DNA of 64,000 nucleotides from Oreohelix idahoensis (GCA_024509875.1 JAMPIV010004247.1:328501-392500), one strand, 5' to 3'; shown: positions 1 to 11,990, numbered from the stretch's first letter. A program made the numbers and translations. The notes: generated from the letters alone by a model not told the origin.

Positions 1-129
1 GCCACAGTCACACTCTTCGGTAGATCCTCTCTTTAGCTTGCTGAAAAGGTGGTATCTCAATCTGTTGTGGCCCGTACGGAGTCTAAAGATTATCATTTGT
101 TCTTTTCTGTTGAGCTGGTAATATGCATC

Positions 130-905
130 ACTTTTTGTGTGGCCCGGATGTTCTGCTTCCATTTGTGTTGCCTGGATGTTCTGCTTCCCATTTTTGTGGC
201 CTGGATGTTCTACTTCCATTTGTGTGGCCTGGATGTTCTACTTCCATTTGTGTGGCCTGGATGTTCTGCTTCACATTTGTGTGGCCTGGATGTTCTGCTT
301 CACATTTGTGTGGCCTGGATGTTCTGCTTCACATTTGTGTGGCCTGGATGTTCTGCTTCCATTTGTGTGGCCTGGATGTTCTGCTTCACATTTGTGTGGC
401 CTGGATGTTCTACTTCCATTTGTGTGGCCCGGATGTTCTGCTTCCATTTGTGTGGCCTGGATGTTCTGCTTCACATTTGTGTGGCCTGGATGTTCTGCTT
501 CCATTTGTGTGGCCTGGTTGTTCTACTTCCAATTTGTGTGGCCTGGATGTTCTGCTTCACATTTGTGTGGCCTGGATGTTCTGCTTCACATTTGTGTGGC
601 CTGGATGTTCTGATTCACATTTGTGTGGCCTGGATGTTCTGATTCACATTTGTGTGGCCTGGATGTTCTGATTCACATTTGTGTGGCCTGGATGTTCTGC
701 TTCACATTTGTGTGGCCTGGATGTTCTGCTTCACATTTGTGTGGCCTGGATGTTCTGCTTCACATTTGTGTGGCCTGGATGTTCTGCTTCACATTTGTGT
801 TGCCTGGATGTTCTGCTTCACATTTGTGTTGCCTGGATGTTCTGCTTCACATTTGTGTGGCCTGGATGTTCTGCTTCCCATTTGTGTGGCCTGGATGTTC
901 TGCTT
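130..905. repeat. 29-bp minisatellite, about 27 copies
   Basis: A tandem array with unit close to CATTTGTGTGGCCTGGATG plus TTCTGCTTCA. Units differ mainly by single changes (TTCC or TTCA at the junction, CTGCTT or CTACTT, TGTTGCC or TGTGGCC). Because 29 is not a multiple of 3 and the unit has no stop, all three forward frames stay open, giving long but spurious periodic reading frames. Confidence 0.95.
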
Positions 906-1469
906 ATAATATGTTCCAGAGCTCTATTATAGTATAGGACTGATTTGAGTTGAAAATTCTTATTTTAGTGTTGGATGTAAACCCTTTCCATTTCCATATA
1001 TTTTCAAGTGTAATAAAAGTATCTCTTATAATTCACAACATTTATTATCATGGTCTTTTACTTTTCTCTGTGTATTTTCAGACAGATATAACGTATGTCT
1101 CTCTCACCAAACTATTAATCTGTGGTCTTTGTAAAACCGCCAAGCGTTTCTCCTTCTCAGTGGCTATATGGACGAACTAGATAATTTAAACAGGGGATAA
1201 AACGAAGTAACAAGAGTATAAGCTGTTTATACAATCATTTTTTCCATATATTTATTTATTTTTTTTTTTTTGAATATAGTGGCAACCGGACTAAATTGCA
1301 GAAAGGGCCAGCTCCGACCCACTGGCCGGAGATTCCCGATTCATGATTGCATTATAAAATGCAAAATTATATTTCATGTTTTTTGTTTTCCTAATTGGAC
1401 GTGTAGCAATATAATATTAAGTGTATGTATGTATTTTGTTCTAGTAACGTAAATCACGAACTCGAGTTT
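906..1469. other. AT-rich spacer, nothing recognised
   Basis: No gene or clear repeat was seen. It contains a T-run at 1258-1271 and a short GC-richer stretch around 1290-1340 that could be a worn repeat end. Confidence 0.4.
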
Positions 1470-2035
1470 GGAGATCAAGAGAAATCAAGTCCAACACAAA
1501 AATTAGAATCTTCAAGACTAGATGAGCTTCTGTTGCATTGGGAAATATATGGAGATCAAAAGAAATATGGTCCACCTGATGTTCTGTTGTACGGCTCTGA
1601 AATATGAACAACAAAAATAACAACCGAAAAACAACAGACGTTCATAAATGACTGATTGCGCAGAATAGAATTATTAAAAGGGTGCGACAAGGTCACAAAT
1701 GTGGAACTGATAACAAGAACCAGACAAGTGCCAGTGGAACAAGAGATGTGAAGGAGACTCTGGCGATGGATATAACGCACATTGAGGAAACCTGTTGATG
1801 GATTACAAAGCAGCCCTTGTTCTGGAAATCCCAGGGCAAGAGATGCAGAGGTCGACCCCCCCCCCCCCCCTCCCCCCCAAAAAAAAACCCCAAACATGGA
1901 GACGAGAACTCGAAACAGAAATGAAGATGAGGACGACATGGACAGAACTTGAGCAGACGGTACACGACAGGAGAACGTGACAAGTGTTCCTTGAAGGCCT
2001 ATGTTCCTTGGGAATCTGAAGGGTATTGACTGATT
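1470..2035 (+). pseudogene. LINE-d 3' fragment (RTE-like), broken
   Basis: This aligns with the last ~500 bp of the LINE-d copy at 57.4-57.9 kb: the conserved C-terminal region (GNIWRS-, GSEIW-, TTKK-, RRIE- and EQEM-like words) is visible with several stops. The segment equivalent to a GGTAGACCAAG site is replaced by a C15 tract followed by C7 and A9. It ends in the family TTGACTGATT tail. It is a dead 5'-truncated copy. Confidence 0.8.
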
Positions 2036-2794
2036 TACTGAACTTGACATAAAACTGTAGCGATATCATTAAGTGTAAGTACGTATTTTGTTCTAGTACT
2101 GTAACCTAAAACAGGGATGGAAGTATGAGTGGATAATGTGGACACATCCTGTAAGCATAGATTGGTGTGTGTGTGTAAAGTACGTGTGTGTGTACGCGCA
2201 TTTAATAACTCGCTTTCTGAGAGAGAAGAATGGAGACACACAAAAATGTCACATTAACAAGATAGCATGTGTTTGAGTTAATACACTGAAATAATAACTA
2301 TAGTTTATGTCCTTTTTTTTCATGATATTGAAAATTTCGTCTGTTTGTTAAATCTACCTCTCTTTTTTTAATTGTTTATGAGTTACTGACTGCAAACACA
2401 TTCAAATCCTTGCGATGTCAAATGAGTGTTCAGCATTGAAGCTATTATTTGTTCCTTTACATCGTCTGAACTTTCACCTTAGTCACAGATTTTTGTATTT
2501 TAGTTATGAAGCATATATTTACATACGATAATAGGACACGTTTGATGGAAATGTTACTGTCTGCTTTTCCTTTGTTTGTTTGTTATAATCACTCTTTACT
2601 TTGATTGCTTGTTATTATTGGCCTCACTTTTGTTATTCATATCAATGTTTCCAAATGTCGTTGGAGAAGACAGTTTATTGCTGTTGTTATTGATGTTTTA
2701 ATTATGTTGTTGCTTTTTTTTTAAATTTGTTATTGCATTTAATTATGTTTGTTTTCTGATATTAGGGACTTTTTTTCATTGTCCCATGTCTGTA
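2036..2794. other. AT-rich spacer with GT microsatellite
   Basis: No gene was recognised. A (GT)n-rich stretch lies at about 2164-2195; the rest is T-rich low-complexity sequence leading into the 44-bp array. Confidence 0.4.
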
Positions 2795-3250
2795 AGTTTT
2801 TATATGTTGTAGCTGATGTTATCATTGTCTTGTTTCTGTATGTTTTTATATGTTGCAGCTGGTTATCGTTGTCTTGTTTCTGTATGTTTTTATATGTTGT
2901 AGCTGGTTATCAGTCCTGTTTCTGTATGTTTTTATATGTTGTAGCTTCTTATCATTGTCTTGTTTCTGCATGTTTTTATATGTTGTAGCCGATGTTATCA
3001 TTGTTTTGTTTCTGTATGTTTTTATATGTTGTAGCTGGTTATCATTGTCTTGTTTCTGTATGTTTTTATATGTTGTAGCTGCTTATCATTGTCTTGTTTC
3101 TGTATGTTTTTATATGTTGTAGCTGGTTATCATTGTCTTGTTTCTGTATGTTTTTATATGTTGTAGCTGATGTTATCATTGTTTTGTTTCTGTATGTTTT
3201 TATATGTTGTAGCTGGTTATCATTGTCTTGTTTCTGTATGTTGTTTTTAT
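2795..3250. repeat. 44/46-bp minisatellite, about 10 copies
   Basis: The unit contains TTGTTTCTGTATGTTTTTAT and ATGTTGTAGCT, with a variable hinge: GGTTATCATT (44 bp), GATGTTATCATT (46 bp), GCTTATC, CTTATC or shortened GGTTATCAGTC. Frames through the array are open but repetitive and not credible proteins. Confidence 0.93.
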
Positions 3251-3702
3251 ATCTTGTATCTGTGGATTTTTTTATCTGTTGTACCTGTTGTTATTGATCC
3301 ATTTGCTTTATGTTGCCGAGTCAACAAGTCACTGTTTAGTCACTATTAGATCTCTAGTTTCTTGATTATTGTTGGGGTAGTTACTGCTTGTAATGATATC
3401 GAAGTCTTCTGTATTTGATACTGTTGTGGATAGTATTAGTCTTTTATTTCCATATGTAATTGGAAGCACTCCAGTTTGTGTTAATCAATGTCTTGTTACT
3501 TGATATATGTTACAGAATTATGTTTAATGTTTTGTCCTCATGTGTTAGTTTCTGCTGCAGTCAGTACCAACAAGAAATGTCTCAATGTTTTTAGGCGCAA
3601 GAAAATCTTATTATGAGAGGTGTAGAAAAAGCAGACGTTGCTGTTCGTTATAGTTGTTACTGTCATTCACATGCTTGAAATGGTTATTTTTCTTTATTTT
3701 CG
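3251..3702. other. Non-coding spacer
   Basis: No gene, repeat or regulatory element was recognised. Confidence 0.4.
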
Positions 3703-4036
3703 TACGCCCGCTATTACTCGAGGCGAAATCTCGAGGTTAGTATGTCTAACCTGAGACTGATTTTACGTGAATATCCCTTTTTTCTTGCACAGAGATAGGT
3801 GTCCCTCGCCATTCAGGCAGATACTCGCCGATTTCGGAGGTACCCATTATAGCTGGGTCGGCTCAGGAGCCGTCAGTCCCTGGTCGACGACACTCTTTCA
3901 AAAGCCTTCGCCAGGGCTCGAGTTAAGTCAAAATCCCGGTCGATGAAAAAAAATCTTCAAATGTCCTCGCCCGGGTTTGATCCTGCGTCACCCGGTCACC
4001 AGCGCAGTGTGGTAACCTCTACGCTAGCGCGGCTCC
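3703..4036 (-). mobile_element. SINE-A copy (tRNA-headed)
   Basis: Read on the minus strand it begins GGAGCCGCGCTAGCGTAGAG with a tRNA-like box A, and has a box B-like word (GGATCAAACCC) about 50 bp further on. The body contains the GGTCGACGACAC word and the GTACCCATTATAGCTGGGTC module shared with the copies at 32.6 and 43.9 kb. Imperfect flanks TTATTTTCG/TTATTTCG may be the target duplication. Confidence 0.75.
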
Positions 4037-6767
4037 TAAAAGATTATTTCGAATAGTAAGATGACACCTTAGTAAGATGACGAAACCTTTTTGCGATTTA
4101 CTGTGGTGATGTCTGATTTGTTTTTCTTTTAAGACATTGTTTACTAATCTATTTAGGTGCACTTAAAGAACATTGAGTTAAAGACACGAAAGTATCAAGG
4201 GCATACTACTTTGTCATGTATGAATCATTTTTTCACTTAATTTCAAGAATTGTGGAATATTAAAGTTCTCTTGAACAGTCTTTTTACTAGAGGTATTTTC
4301 ATAGTGTTTTGTTGCTCTAGAGTCTTGAATACTGTATCTTTTTTAGTATAATGTTCCATGTTCACAAATGTATAAAAGTTAATGTTTAGCATCTCATTTA
4401 AAACATATAATGTACATTTTTGTTGTTGTGTGGATACATTCATTATTCCTTGTCAAAATCAGTAAAACATGATGTTACCTGTGTCATTGTTTGCTTGTTT
4501 AATCTCGTGTGCCCTGGGAATGAAGGTGAAGAATAAAAGATATGTTAAGAAATAGACAGATGGATGGAACAGAAGATTCGTCCGGAATGACGGGGATAAA
4601 TGAGAGGAAAACATGACATTTTGTAATGCTAATATTCTTACCAGTAGGTTTGAAATCGTATCTTCTTTTCTCCCAACATATTCTGAAGGGTAAGGTAGAT
4701 ATGCTTTTCCCTTTTTGAAAATATGTATGCAGCTGAGCAGTTTTTAGGACTTTTCAGTTGTTTTTTTTTTTAAACAATGTTTGCTGCTTTCTTTTGAGTA
4801 AGGAGTTTCAACCATTTACCATATACATGGAACTGTTGGATTTATCTGGATGTTTTTTCATTTAGTAGCATTACTGGTAGTCTTGAACATAAGCATCTGG
4901 AATTACAGAACAGCAGATTTGTTGTACTTACCTCTCTTCAGGGAGTGATCACAGTGTTATGAGTTTTGCAAACGTGTATCGGATACAAAATATGCCAGTA
5001 TTATTGCTGACAGTTGGCAAAATGAATATTTAACAATCTAATAATAACCGGCCAGGAAAACGACTGGAGATGTAGTGTGTAAATGTCTGGGCCATTCCCG
5101 GTTCTAAATTCCATAGTTCAGTTAGTCATGGGTTCTGTCAGGTTTACTCTCGCAGCAAGGCAAAGACACTGACTGGAAAGACCCAGATTTGAAACCCTAA
5201 AATGCATATCACTTTTGCTAATTTTCTGCTGTCTAGCGTACGCCTCCTTTCTTTCTTTCAAAGTTATAAGTAGGTCTATATTATATTTTCATTACTGATT
5301 TAGTTGTCAAAGGACTTGAATCCAGTGGAAATAATACAGCAATTACCAGCTGTTAAACCCTGACAGGTGAACATGCAAAATGTATGTTTACTTTTTAATT
5401 AAATTTAAACTCATCATTAGCATTTTTTTTCCCCCGTATTTATATTTAAAACTTTATTAAAATTAGGACTATTTTTAAGGCTGAAACAACGAACCCTTAC
5501 AAATTTATTAAAAGTATATATTTTTTTTACAACTATTTGTTTCCAACAAAAAATTTTTTTAAGTATGAATTAAACAGTATAACCACATGTTAAAAAAAAA
5601 AAAATTACACTTCACAACAATTTCACTCAAGCATAAAGCTTACAATGATACAGTACATGAATAAAGTTTATTTAATTAGCTCATAGAATAAAGTAAATAA
5701 AGGAATAGACAATCTGGCAGCTGGCAAGCAGAGGGAAAGGTGAAAATAGAAACTGACAAAATAATGTTTCCCATCAATAAACAATATCCACAACCACATG
5801 AATCAATGGCATCATCCCATATTTAACAATTTAATATACAAGCTTTCATGAATTTTAACAGCCCACATACCAAGTCAAACAGCCCACACACAAAATCAAA
5901 CAGCCAACAAACACAGTCAACACCGGGAATTAAATCTACATCCAGTCTAACGGCTTCACGCTATTTTTATTTTTTTTATTATCACACCTCACAGCTAGCT
6001 GCTAGTGATTGAAATATCCTAAAACTAGTTTGGTTTTGGTGTTTAGGACCATTTTCATTGCACACAGACAACTCCATCAGTGCTCTGATCTCCTCGCTAA
6101 GATCACACAAGGAGGATTTCAGCACAGTTCACAAACTCTGTAGCACCGGCGAGGATCCCAATATGTGTGTACGGGAATCACACATTCTATAAATATTCTT
6201 GTGGTGGATAGGTTTCCTAATTTAAAAAAAAATATTTTTCCTATTTTTTTTCGTCCTGATCCGAGACAGCTAGGTATCCGATCTCACTACCAGGAGATAA
6301 GTGGGGGAGCATGACATCATTAGGAACCATTGGTTCTGAAAAAAAAAATGTCCATCAATTATATTCCCTGTACTGGGAGCGTAGCTGGTACATTTAGAAT
6401 TCGGGGCGGACGCCATCCTAAAACTAAATATTCATCTGATCCAATCACTTCTTCCCTATGTTACATGCAAGCATACAAAACCAGTTAAGAGGAGATTGGA
6501 TTTTCACACACAAAGCAAACCAAGATTACATTTCAAGCATTTCATTTTAACAGAACATCTGTTTGACTTGAAAAATTTAGACAAGTTGACAGCTAACAGA
6601 TCACAACCATGAACAAGTTCTGCTTATCATACAGCAGGTAGATCAGCTATAATTCAATATCATTGGCCACTTATTTGTGACATCAAAGTTTTATCTTTCT
6701 TATTCAGCAGGCAAGTTTTCCACAATATCTTGTTTCTTTACTACAATGGATGGGTGTGAAAAAAAAA
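4037..6767. other. AT-rich intergenic DNA, nothing recognised
   Basis: Downstream flank of CERT1. No exon-like conserved translation was seen in any frame. The stretch 6020-6330 is less AT-rich and has words such as GAGACAGCTAGGTATCCGA that may come from an unidentified repeat. Confidence 0.4.
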
Positions 6768-6886
6768 TCGAAAAAAGGTGATTCGTCTTACAAGGACAAA
6801 AGACAAAGAAAATACCCAACGTTACGGCCACAAGGCCTTCGTCAGGGAAAGGAAAGAAAGTGAAGGCTACATAGGACACACCTTTC
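6768..6886 (-). repeat. Dispersed repeat H, hammerhead-like core
   Basis: About 115 bp nearly identical to 43073-43190. The minus strand carries CTGACGA, a GGCC-TTGT-GGCC hairpin, then GTAAC, resembling the CUGANGA / stem II / GAAA core of hammerhead ribozymes found in Penelope-like retroelements. The invariant GAAA is GTAA here, so activity is doubtful. Confidence 0.55.
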
Positions 6887-7023
6887 TTTACTACAATGCA
6901 CTAAGTTGCTTATTTCCTTTACATAATAAAATGAATTAGTTAATAGGACATTTCTAGTTTAGCATATTGGTAACTGTGGACTGTGTAGTTGACAGAGTTC
7001 TGTCAACAGACAAAGAAAGATAG

Positions 7024-7195
7024 GGCTACTACTCCCTCAGGCAACTAATGAGGTTGTGCATGAGGCTGGCAACCTCATCATGTCAAACAAACTGCCACAG
7101 AAACCACAGCTACAACAGCATGTGACTGCAGGCTTGCTGACAAGGGAACCAGTTACAGTGGTGGGACCCATATTCTGTAAGGAGCACAAAGGAAC
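7024..7195 (+). repeat. Dispersed repeat R, copy 1
   Basis: Contains CAGGCAACTAATGAGG, GTGCATGAGGCTGGCAACCT, CAGAAACCACAGCT and ACAGTGGTGGGACCC. Related copies lie at 23995, 29972 and 38790 (minus), and its first part resembles the 5' leader of LINE-d at 54838. Probably a short non-autonomous retroelement; no pol III boxes are obvious. Confidence 0.65.
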
Positions 7196-7368
7196 ATGAA
7201 TGACGAGTGAATATTGGTAACTACAGGGGGCATGTCTAGTCTGTCATACATTGTACTGGTAACTATAGACATTTCTAGTTGATCAATGTTCTAGCAACAA
7301 TGATGACCTTTCTAGTACTTGTAAGCTGTATAAAGCAACTATGGACACGATGTGTTTTATCGTACTGT

Positions 7369-7421
7369 GTATTCAATCAATCAATACCCTTAAGCTCCCT
7401 AAGGAGCACAGGCCTTTAACA
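7369..7421 (-). mobile_element. LINE-d 3' tip, about 50 bp
   Basis: Minus-strand reading gives AAAGGCCTGTGCTCCTTAGG then GGTATTGATTGATTGA, the same 3' end as LINE-d copies at 2005, 32340 and 57835. Extremely 5'-truncated. Confidence 0.7.
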
Positions 7422-7868
7422 AACTAAGTACTGGAAACTGGAAAAGTGTACAGATAACTAGGGACATCACTAGTTTATTGAGCAATTTCCTAGGAACTAT
7501 GGACATTTCCAGTTTACCGAACAATGTGCTGGTAAATGTGGACAATTTATTATACATCCCACTGGTGACTCAATGTTTCTAGTTTAGCACATAATGTACT
7601 GGCAATTATGGACATTTCCAGGTCTGGTACCTTGACATTTATGGCATAATATTAATGAAATATTGAGCACATTTGTAAAAATAAACACATTTATATTATG
7701 CCTAGTTTTATTCCAACATTGTTTAATTAAGGTTTCAAAATCTAAAGAGAATAAAACATGGATTGTGAGAAACTCAGGTAGCCAGAATAATACTCTTTGT
7801 ATGTCGCAAGACAGAGAATGACAGATAAGAAGAAGAACAGTACCATGAAAGATCATTAGATTAAAAAT

Positions 7869-8620
7869 GAGCAAAAATAGCTTTTATATGAAGATTAAGC
7901 AGCAAAAATAGCTTTTATATGAAGATTAAGCAGCAAAAATAGCTTTTATATGAAGATTAGGCAGCAAAAAATAGCTTTTATATGAAGATTAAGCAGCAAA
8001 AATAGCTTTTATATGAAGATTAGGCAGCAAAAAATAGCTTTTATATGAAGATTAAGCAGCAAAAATAGCTTTTATATGAAGATTAGGCAGCAAAAAATAG
8101 CTTTTATATGAAGATTAAGCAGCAAAAATAGCTTTTATATGAAGATTAGGCAGCAAAAATAGCTTTTATATGAAGATTAAGCAGCAAAAATAGCTTTTAT
8201 ATGAAGATTAAGCAGCAAAAATAGCTTTTATATGAAGATTAAGCAGCAAAAATAGCTTTTATATGAAGATTAAGCAGCAAAAATAGCTTTTATATGAAGA
8301 TTAAGCAGCAAAAATAGCTTTTATATGAAGATTAAGCAGCAAAAATAGCTTTTATATGAAGATTAAGCAGCAAAAATAGCTTTTATATGAAGATTAAGCA
8401 GCAAAAATAGCTTTTATATGAAGATTAAGCAGCAAAAATAGCTTTTATATGAAGATTAAGCAGCAAAAATAGCTTTTATATGAAGATTAAGCAGCAAAAA
8501 TAGCTTTTATATGAAGATTAAGCAGCAAAAATAGCTTTTATATGAAGATTAAGCAGCAAAAATAGCTTTTATATGAAGATTAGGCAGCAAAAAATAGCTT
8601 TTATATGAAGATTAAATTAA
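7869..8620. repeat. 31/32-bp minisatellite, about 24 copies
   Basis: The unit contains CAAAAATAGCTTTTATATGA and AGATTAAGCAG. Two variants exist: ATTAAGC with A5 (31 bp) and ATTAGGC with A6 (32 bp). They alternate at 7930-8160, then the 31-bp type is homogeneous until one 32-bp unit at the end. Confidence 0.95.
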
Positions 8621-9526
8621 GCAGGAGAAAACATCTGACAAAAATATTTTACACAATCTTGAATGTTATACATTTAAAGCAAAGCTGCCTATAATAACAT
8701 CCTTAAATACTACTGAAAAGTCTTAGGGAAAGCAACTGATTTGCCCCATTCAAATGACTGCATGAGGTCCTGAGTATGAAGTGCAGTGTGTGGTGTGGCA
8801 TTAGCATGTTAAAAAATCACATCTTAGGAGAGGAGTCCAGGCCACTTTCTTTGAACTGCCTCTCTCTGAAGACTTACTGCATTTTCATCATACACTCTAT
8901 CAACTGTCTATGAATTTCAACGGGAGCAAAATGTTTGGCCCATGAAAAACTAATAACACTGCGCACTTCTACACGAGGCCACGTTTCAAGTTGTGCTGCC
9001 ATTTTAAACAGAATTAGTCAAGCAACCACTCATATCAATAACTTTGATCGTACTCTCCACTTACACTGACTCACAATTAATGTTGCCACAGAGGGACATT
9101 AAATTTCTTTAAATAAATACAGAGTTATGCCATAGGGAACTTTACGTTTTGATCACATTCACCCCTCATGCATTCACACACAAATCTGTATACAAGTAGG
9201 TTCTCTGTTTTTGCAACTGATGCATTCCTGACATGAAAGCTGTGTAAACAGAATAGGCTACCCCCATTCAAATGCATGTAAACTGGGAGGTAAGTTCTGC
9301 CGCCCTGGAAAATCTACAAATGATGCTTAGCAAATAACTGTTTCTGAGCTTTTCAATTATAATACACATATAATTCAGTAACAGTAATAATAATATTGCA
9401 GAAAACAAACAAAACTTACCTTACAGCAAAAACGTATGGTATTTCCCACCCCTCCAAAACCCTATCTTGGGCCTTAAAGATGCCCACAACTTGAACTAGC
9501 ATTCTCTGTTGTCCGTTCTAGTGTTA
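8621..9526. other. AT-rich spacer, nothing recognised
   Basis: No gene or known repeat recognised between the two minisatellites. Confidence 0.4.
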
Positions 9527-9829
9527 TGGACATTAGGGGATGTTGTTGTGCAGATACTACATGACATTAGGGGATGTTGTTGTGCAGATACTACATGACA
9601 TTAGGGGATGTTGTTGTTCAGATACTACATGACATTAGGGGATGCTGTTGTGCAGATACTACATGACATTAGGGGATGTTGTTGTTCAGATACAACATGA
9701 CATTAGGGGATGTTGTTGTGCAAATACTACATAACATTAGGGGATGTTGTTGTGCAGATACTACATGACATGACATTAGGGGATGTTGTGCAGATACATG
9801 ACATTAGGGGATGTTGTTGTGCAGATACA
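9527..9829. repeat. 34-bp minisatellite, about 9 copies
   Basis: The unit contains ACATTAGGGGATGTTGTTGT and GCAGATACTACATG; the last copies are shortened or carry extra CATGA. It ends 8 bp from the inverted-repeat element that follows. Confidence 0.93.
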
Positions 9830-9837
9830 AGTGTTAT

Positions 9838-10091
9838 AAATAAATAATACTGCATTTGCCTCTTTATCCCAAGGAATGTTATTGGTCACTGATTATCACA
9901 ACCAAAATGAAAAGCTCAGGGTACAGTTTTTCAATGTCTCCCCATGAGACCCCCTTCGTAACACGTACACTGTCCAGCCGATACTGCAGTTCCTGCCAAG
10001 TGTTTTGCAGCAGCACAGGGGCAGTCTATTTCAATGAATGTGACCAATAACATTCCTTGGGTTAAGGCTGAAAATACAGTATCATTTATTT
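9838..10091. mobile_element. MITE-like element with 52-bp terminal inverted repeats
   Basis: Arms at 9838-9889 and 10040-10091 are inverted copies (AAATAAATRATACTG at the ends, CCCAAGGAATGTTATTGGTC internally) with a few mismatches. The 150-bp interior has no recognisable coding. Size and structure fit a non-autonomous DNA transposon; no clear target duplication was identified. Confidence 0.75.
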
Positions 10092-10244
10092 GGTAATGCT
10101 CGTATCCTCTCTAGTTAACCGAACTTCATAATCCGGTGAATAATTCTCAGACACTATATATTCTGCAATTTTCTTTGTCCTACGATGACATATTATTTTA
10201 TATGTGTGTGCGTGTGTGTGTATATATAACCCATTGTATTACAT

Positions 10245-10330
10245 GATTTAAAAGTGTACAGAGGAGCAGCTGTGGCATTACATCACCAGCTTCTGTTAGC
10301 CAAAGTAAAATTAAGAAGCTACAACACAAC
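10245..10330 (+). pseudogene. LINE-d endonuclease fragment
   Basis: The nucleotide sequence matches the endonuclease region of LINE-d around 55635-55700 (AGAGGAGCAGCTGTGGCATT, then CCAGCTTCTGTTAGCCAAAG). Dead fragment. Confidence 0.65.
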
Positions 10331-10429
10331 AAGCTACATGCAACAATTAAATGTGGAATATTACAGAAATTAATAAACAACATTTGATAAAAATAAGAAA
10401 ACAAAAAGCTTTCGCTCACAATTGTAAAA

Positions 10430-10760
10430 TCATATCTGTGTGGGCTCCAGGGATTTTCCTGCTTGTCTATTAATTGTCCTTGATTCACTTCTGTATGACA
10501 TGATAGCTTCTATGTAACAATGAAGAACTGCCATTCTTATTTTCATTGACAAAGACTTGTTGCATAAAATACTGTACATTTGAGTGAATGCTGCTTTTAC
10601 CTGGGCTACTGTACTCTTCTCCCACAAGATGCATCTTCCATGATGCATATGCCATTGCTTTTCTACTCTTAATTCGGAGATGATTTTCCATACGGCATGT
10701 AAATGATGCATATACCTGGGCTATTCTACTCACCTCCGAAATGCGTCTTCCAAGATGCAT
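10430..10760 (-). pseudogene. LINE C-terminal fragment (RTE-like)
   Basis: The minus-strand translation contains KAAFTQMYSILCNKSLSMKI followed by a LHCYIEAIMSY-like segment, the region between the RT domain and C-terminus of RTE-like LINEs. A ~100-bp portion (TGGGCTAYTCTACTC ... AAGATGCAT) is duplicated in tandem. No intact reading frame. Confidence 0.55.
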
Positions 10761-11099
10761 AATTTATCTACTATCAAACCAAATTTTTTTTAAATATATA
10801 TATAATATTCTGTAGATTCACAAAGTGAATATAGTGACAACATTTTTTAAACCACAATTTAAGCATTTACATCTGTTTTCCCCAGTTAGCTCACAGCAAA
10901 TCATCAGTGCATATAAAAATTCTAGTGTGTCTAGTATGAAACACAATAAAGACCAATTTAACCTTGACTGCAATTAAAAAAAAATAAACCATTATGGCAT
11001 ATGAGGTCAATATTTGTCAAAATTCTTGTAAACAGCTAAAGGCACATAACAACTCCACTTTTTAACATATCTGAAAAAAAAAGGGAACAAAATGTACAT

Positions 11100-11515
11100 G
11101 GATGACATTACGATTTCAGTCTGAACAAATCTGAGAAAAACAAAGGTTATGAGCATTGATATAGTCAAATGATAAGCAGACCATACACAGAAAACACTCG
11201 TACAAGTTGTGGATTCCTACAAATATCTTGGCAGCAACAGAAGAAAAAAAACTGAAGGAACAGACACTGATACTGTACCAAAATAAGTTTAAAAAAGGAA
11301 AGAGGAGCTTTCAGTACACTGAGAAATATATGGAAATCAAAAGAAATACAATCTTATCTAGAATAACACCACACACACAAAAATCTTAAACTGCGTCCTA
11401 ATGAATGGCTCTGAAACATGGAAAACAACAAAATGACAACCGAGGTGCTAAGACTTTCATAAATGGTTGCTTGCACAAACTAGATAGATTAGAATGTTAT
11501 AACAAGATCACCAGG
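11100..11515 (+). pseudogene. LINE-d 3'-half fragment, decayed
   Basis: Matches LINE-d between about 57.1 and 57.6 kb: GATTCCTACAAATATCTTGG (SYxYLGS region), GGAGCTTTCAGTACACTGAG and ATGGCTCTGAAACATGG are all recognisable. Many indels and stops. Confidence 0.7.
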
Positions 11516-11901
11516 ACATTGCCTTTTGACAATTAAAATAGTATCCTGACTAGCTCAAAATAAAGACATTTTTTAAGACAACACCCGGAGTCAGTTATGA
11601 TGTATGCTCGAGAGTTTCACAGCACAACACTCTACCACTCAGGATAATCGCAACAATATTTGCACACAAGTGTCAGATTTGCTAAGCAGTTAGAACACCT
11701 GTCTCATGGCAAAGTTACCAGATTCCAGGACCAAAACCTGGTAGCGCCACACGCTAGTTTACCCTTCTGTAAATAGGTACTAGACTCTACTCCTGGGTTA
11801 GAGAAGGCATTTTTCAGCAAATCTTCTGGTGAAACTGTCGGTTTAATTTCCTCAACACTCTCACTTTCCTAATAAGCTCTTTATGTCTGATCCCCCCCAA
11901 A

Positions 11902-11990
11902 CCCCCCCCCCCCCCCATGAACACAGCGCATACTACGCTGGCTAGGCCAAGTCCATCACACTGAAGATGGTCGCATTCCCCCACCCAGAA
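11902..11990 (+). pseudogene. C15 tract and LINE-e fragment
   Basis: A C15 run (11902-11916) precedes a short piece translating like LRWLGQVHHTEDGRIP, the same motif as [16 protein letters not shown] in LINE-e. Too short to date. Confidence 0.5.

Noticed and set aside
49..937. Long overlapping frames in the first kilobase
   Set aside because: They are the 29-bp tandem repeat read in three frames; no non-repetitive protein sequence is present.
2749..3297. Cys/Phe-rich frames at 2.7-3.3 kb
   Set aside because: Products of the 44/46-bp minisatellite.
3703..4036. Possible tRNA genes from box A/box B words
   Set aside because: The words are SINE heads: no cloverleaf closes, and bodies and target duplications follow.
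7584..7874. 96-residue minus-strand frame
   Set aside because: No recognisable family, AT-rich composition and no splice context; likely chance.
7869..8620. CRISPR-like array
   Set aside because: Units are contiguous without unique spacers, and the window is eukaryotic.
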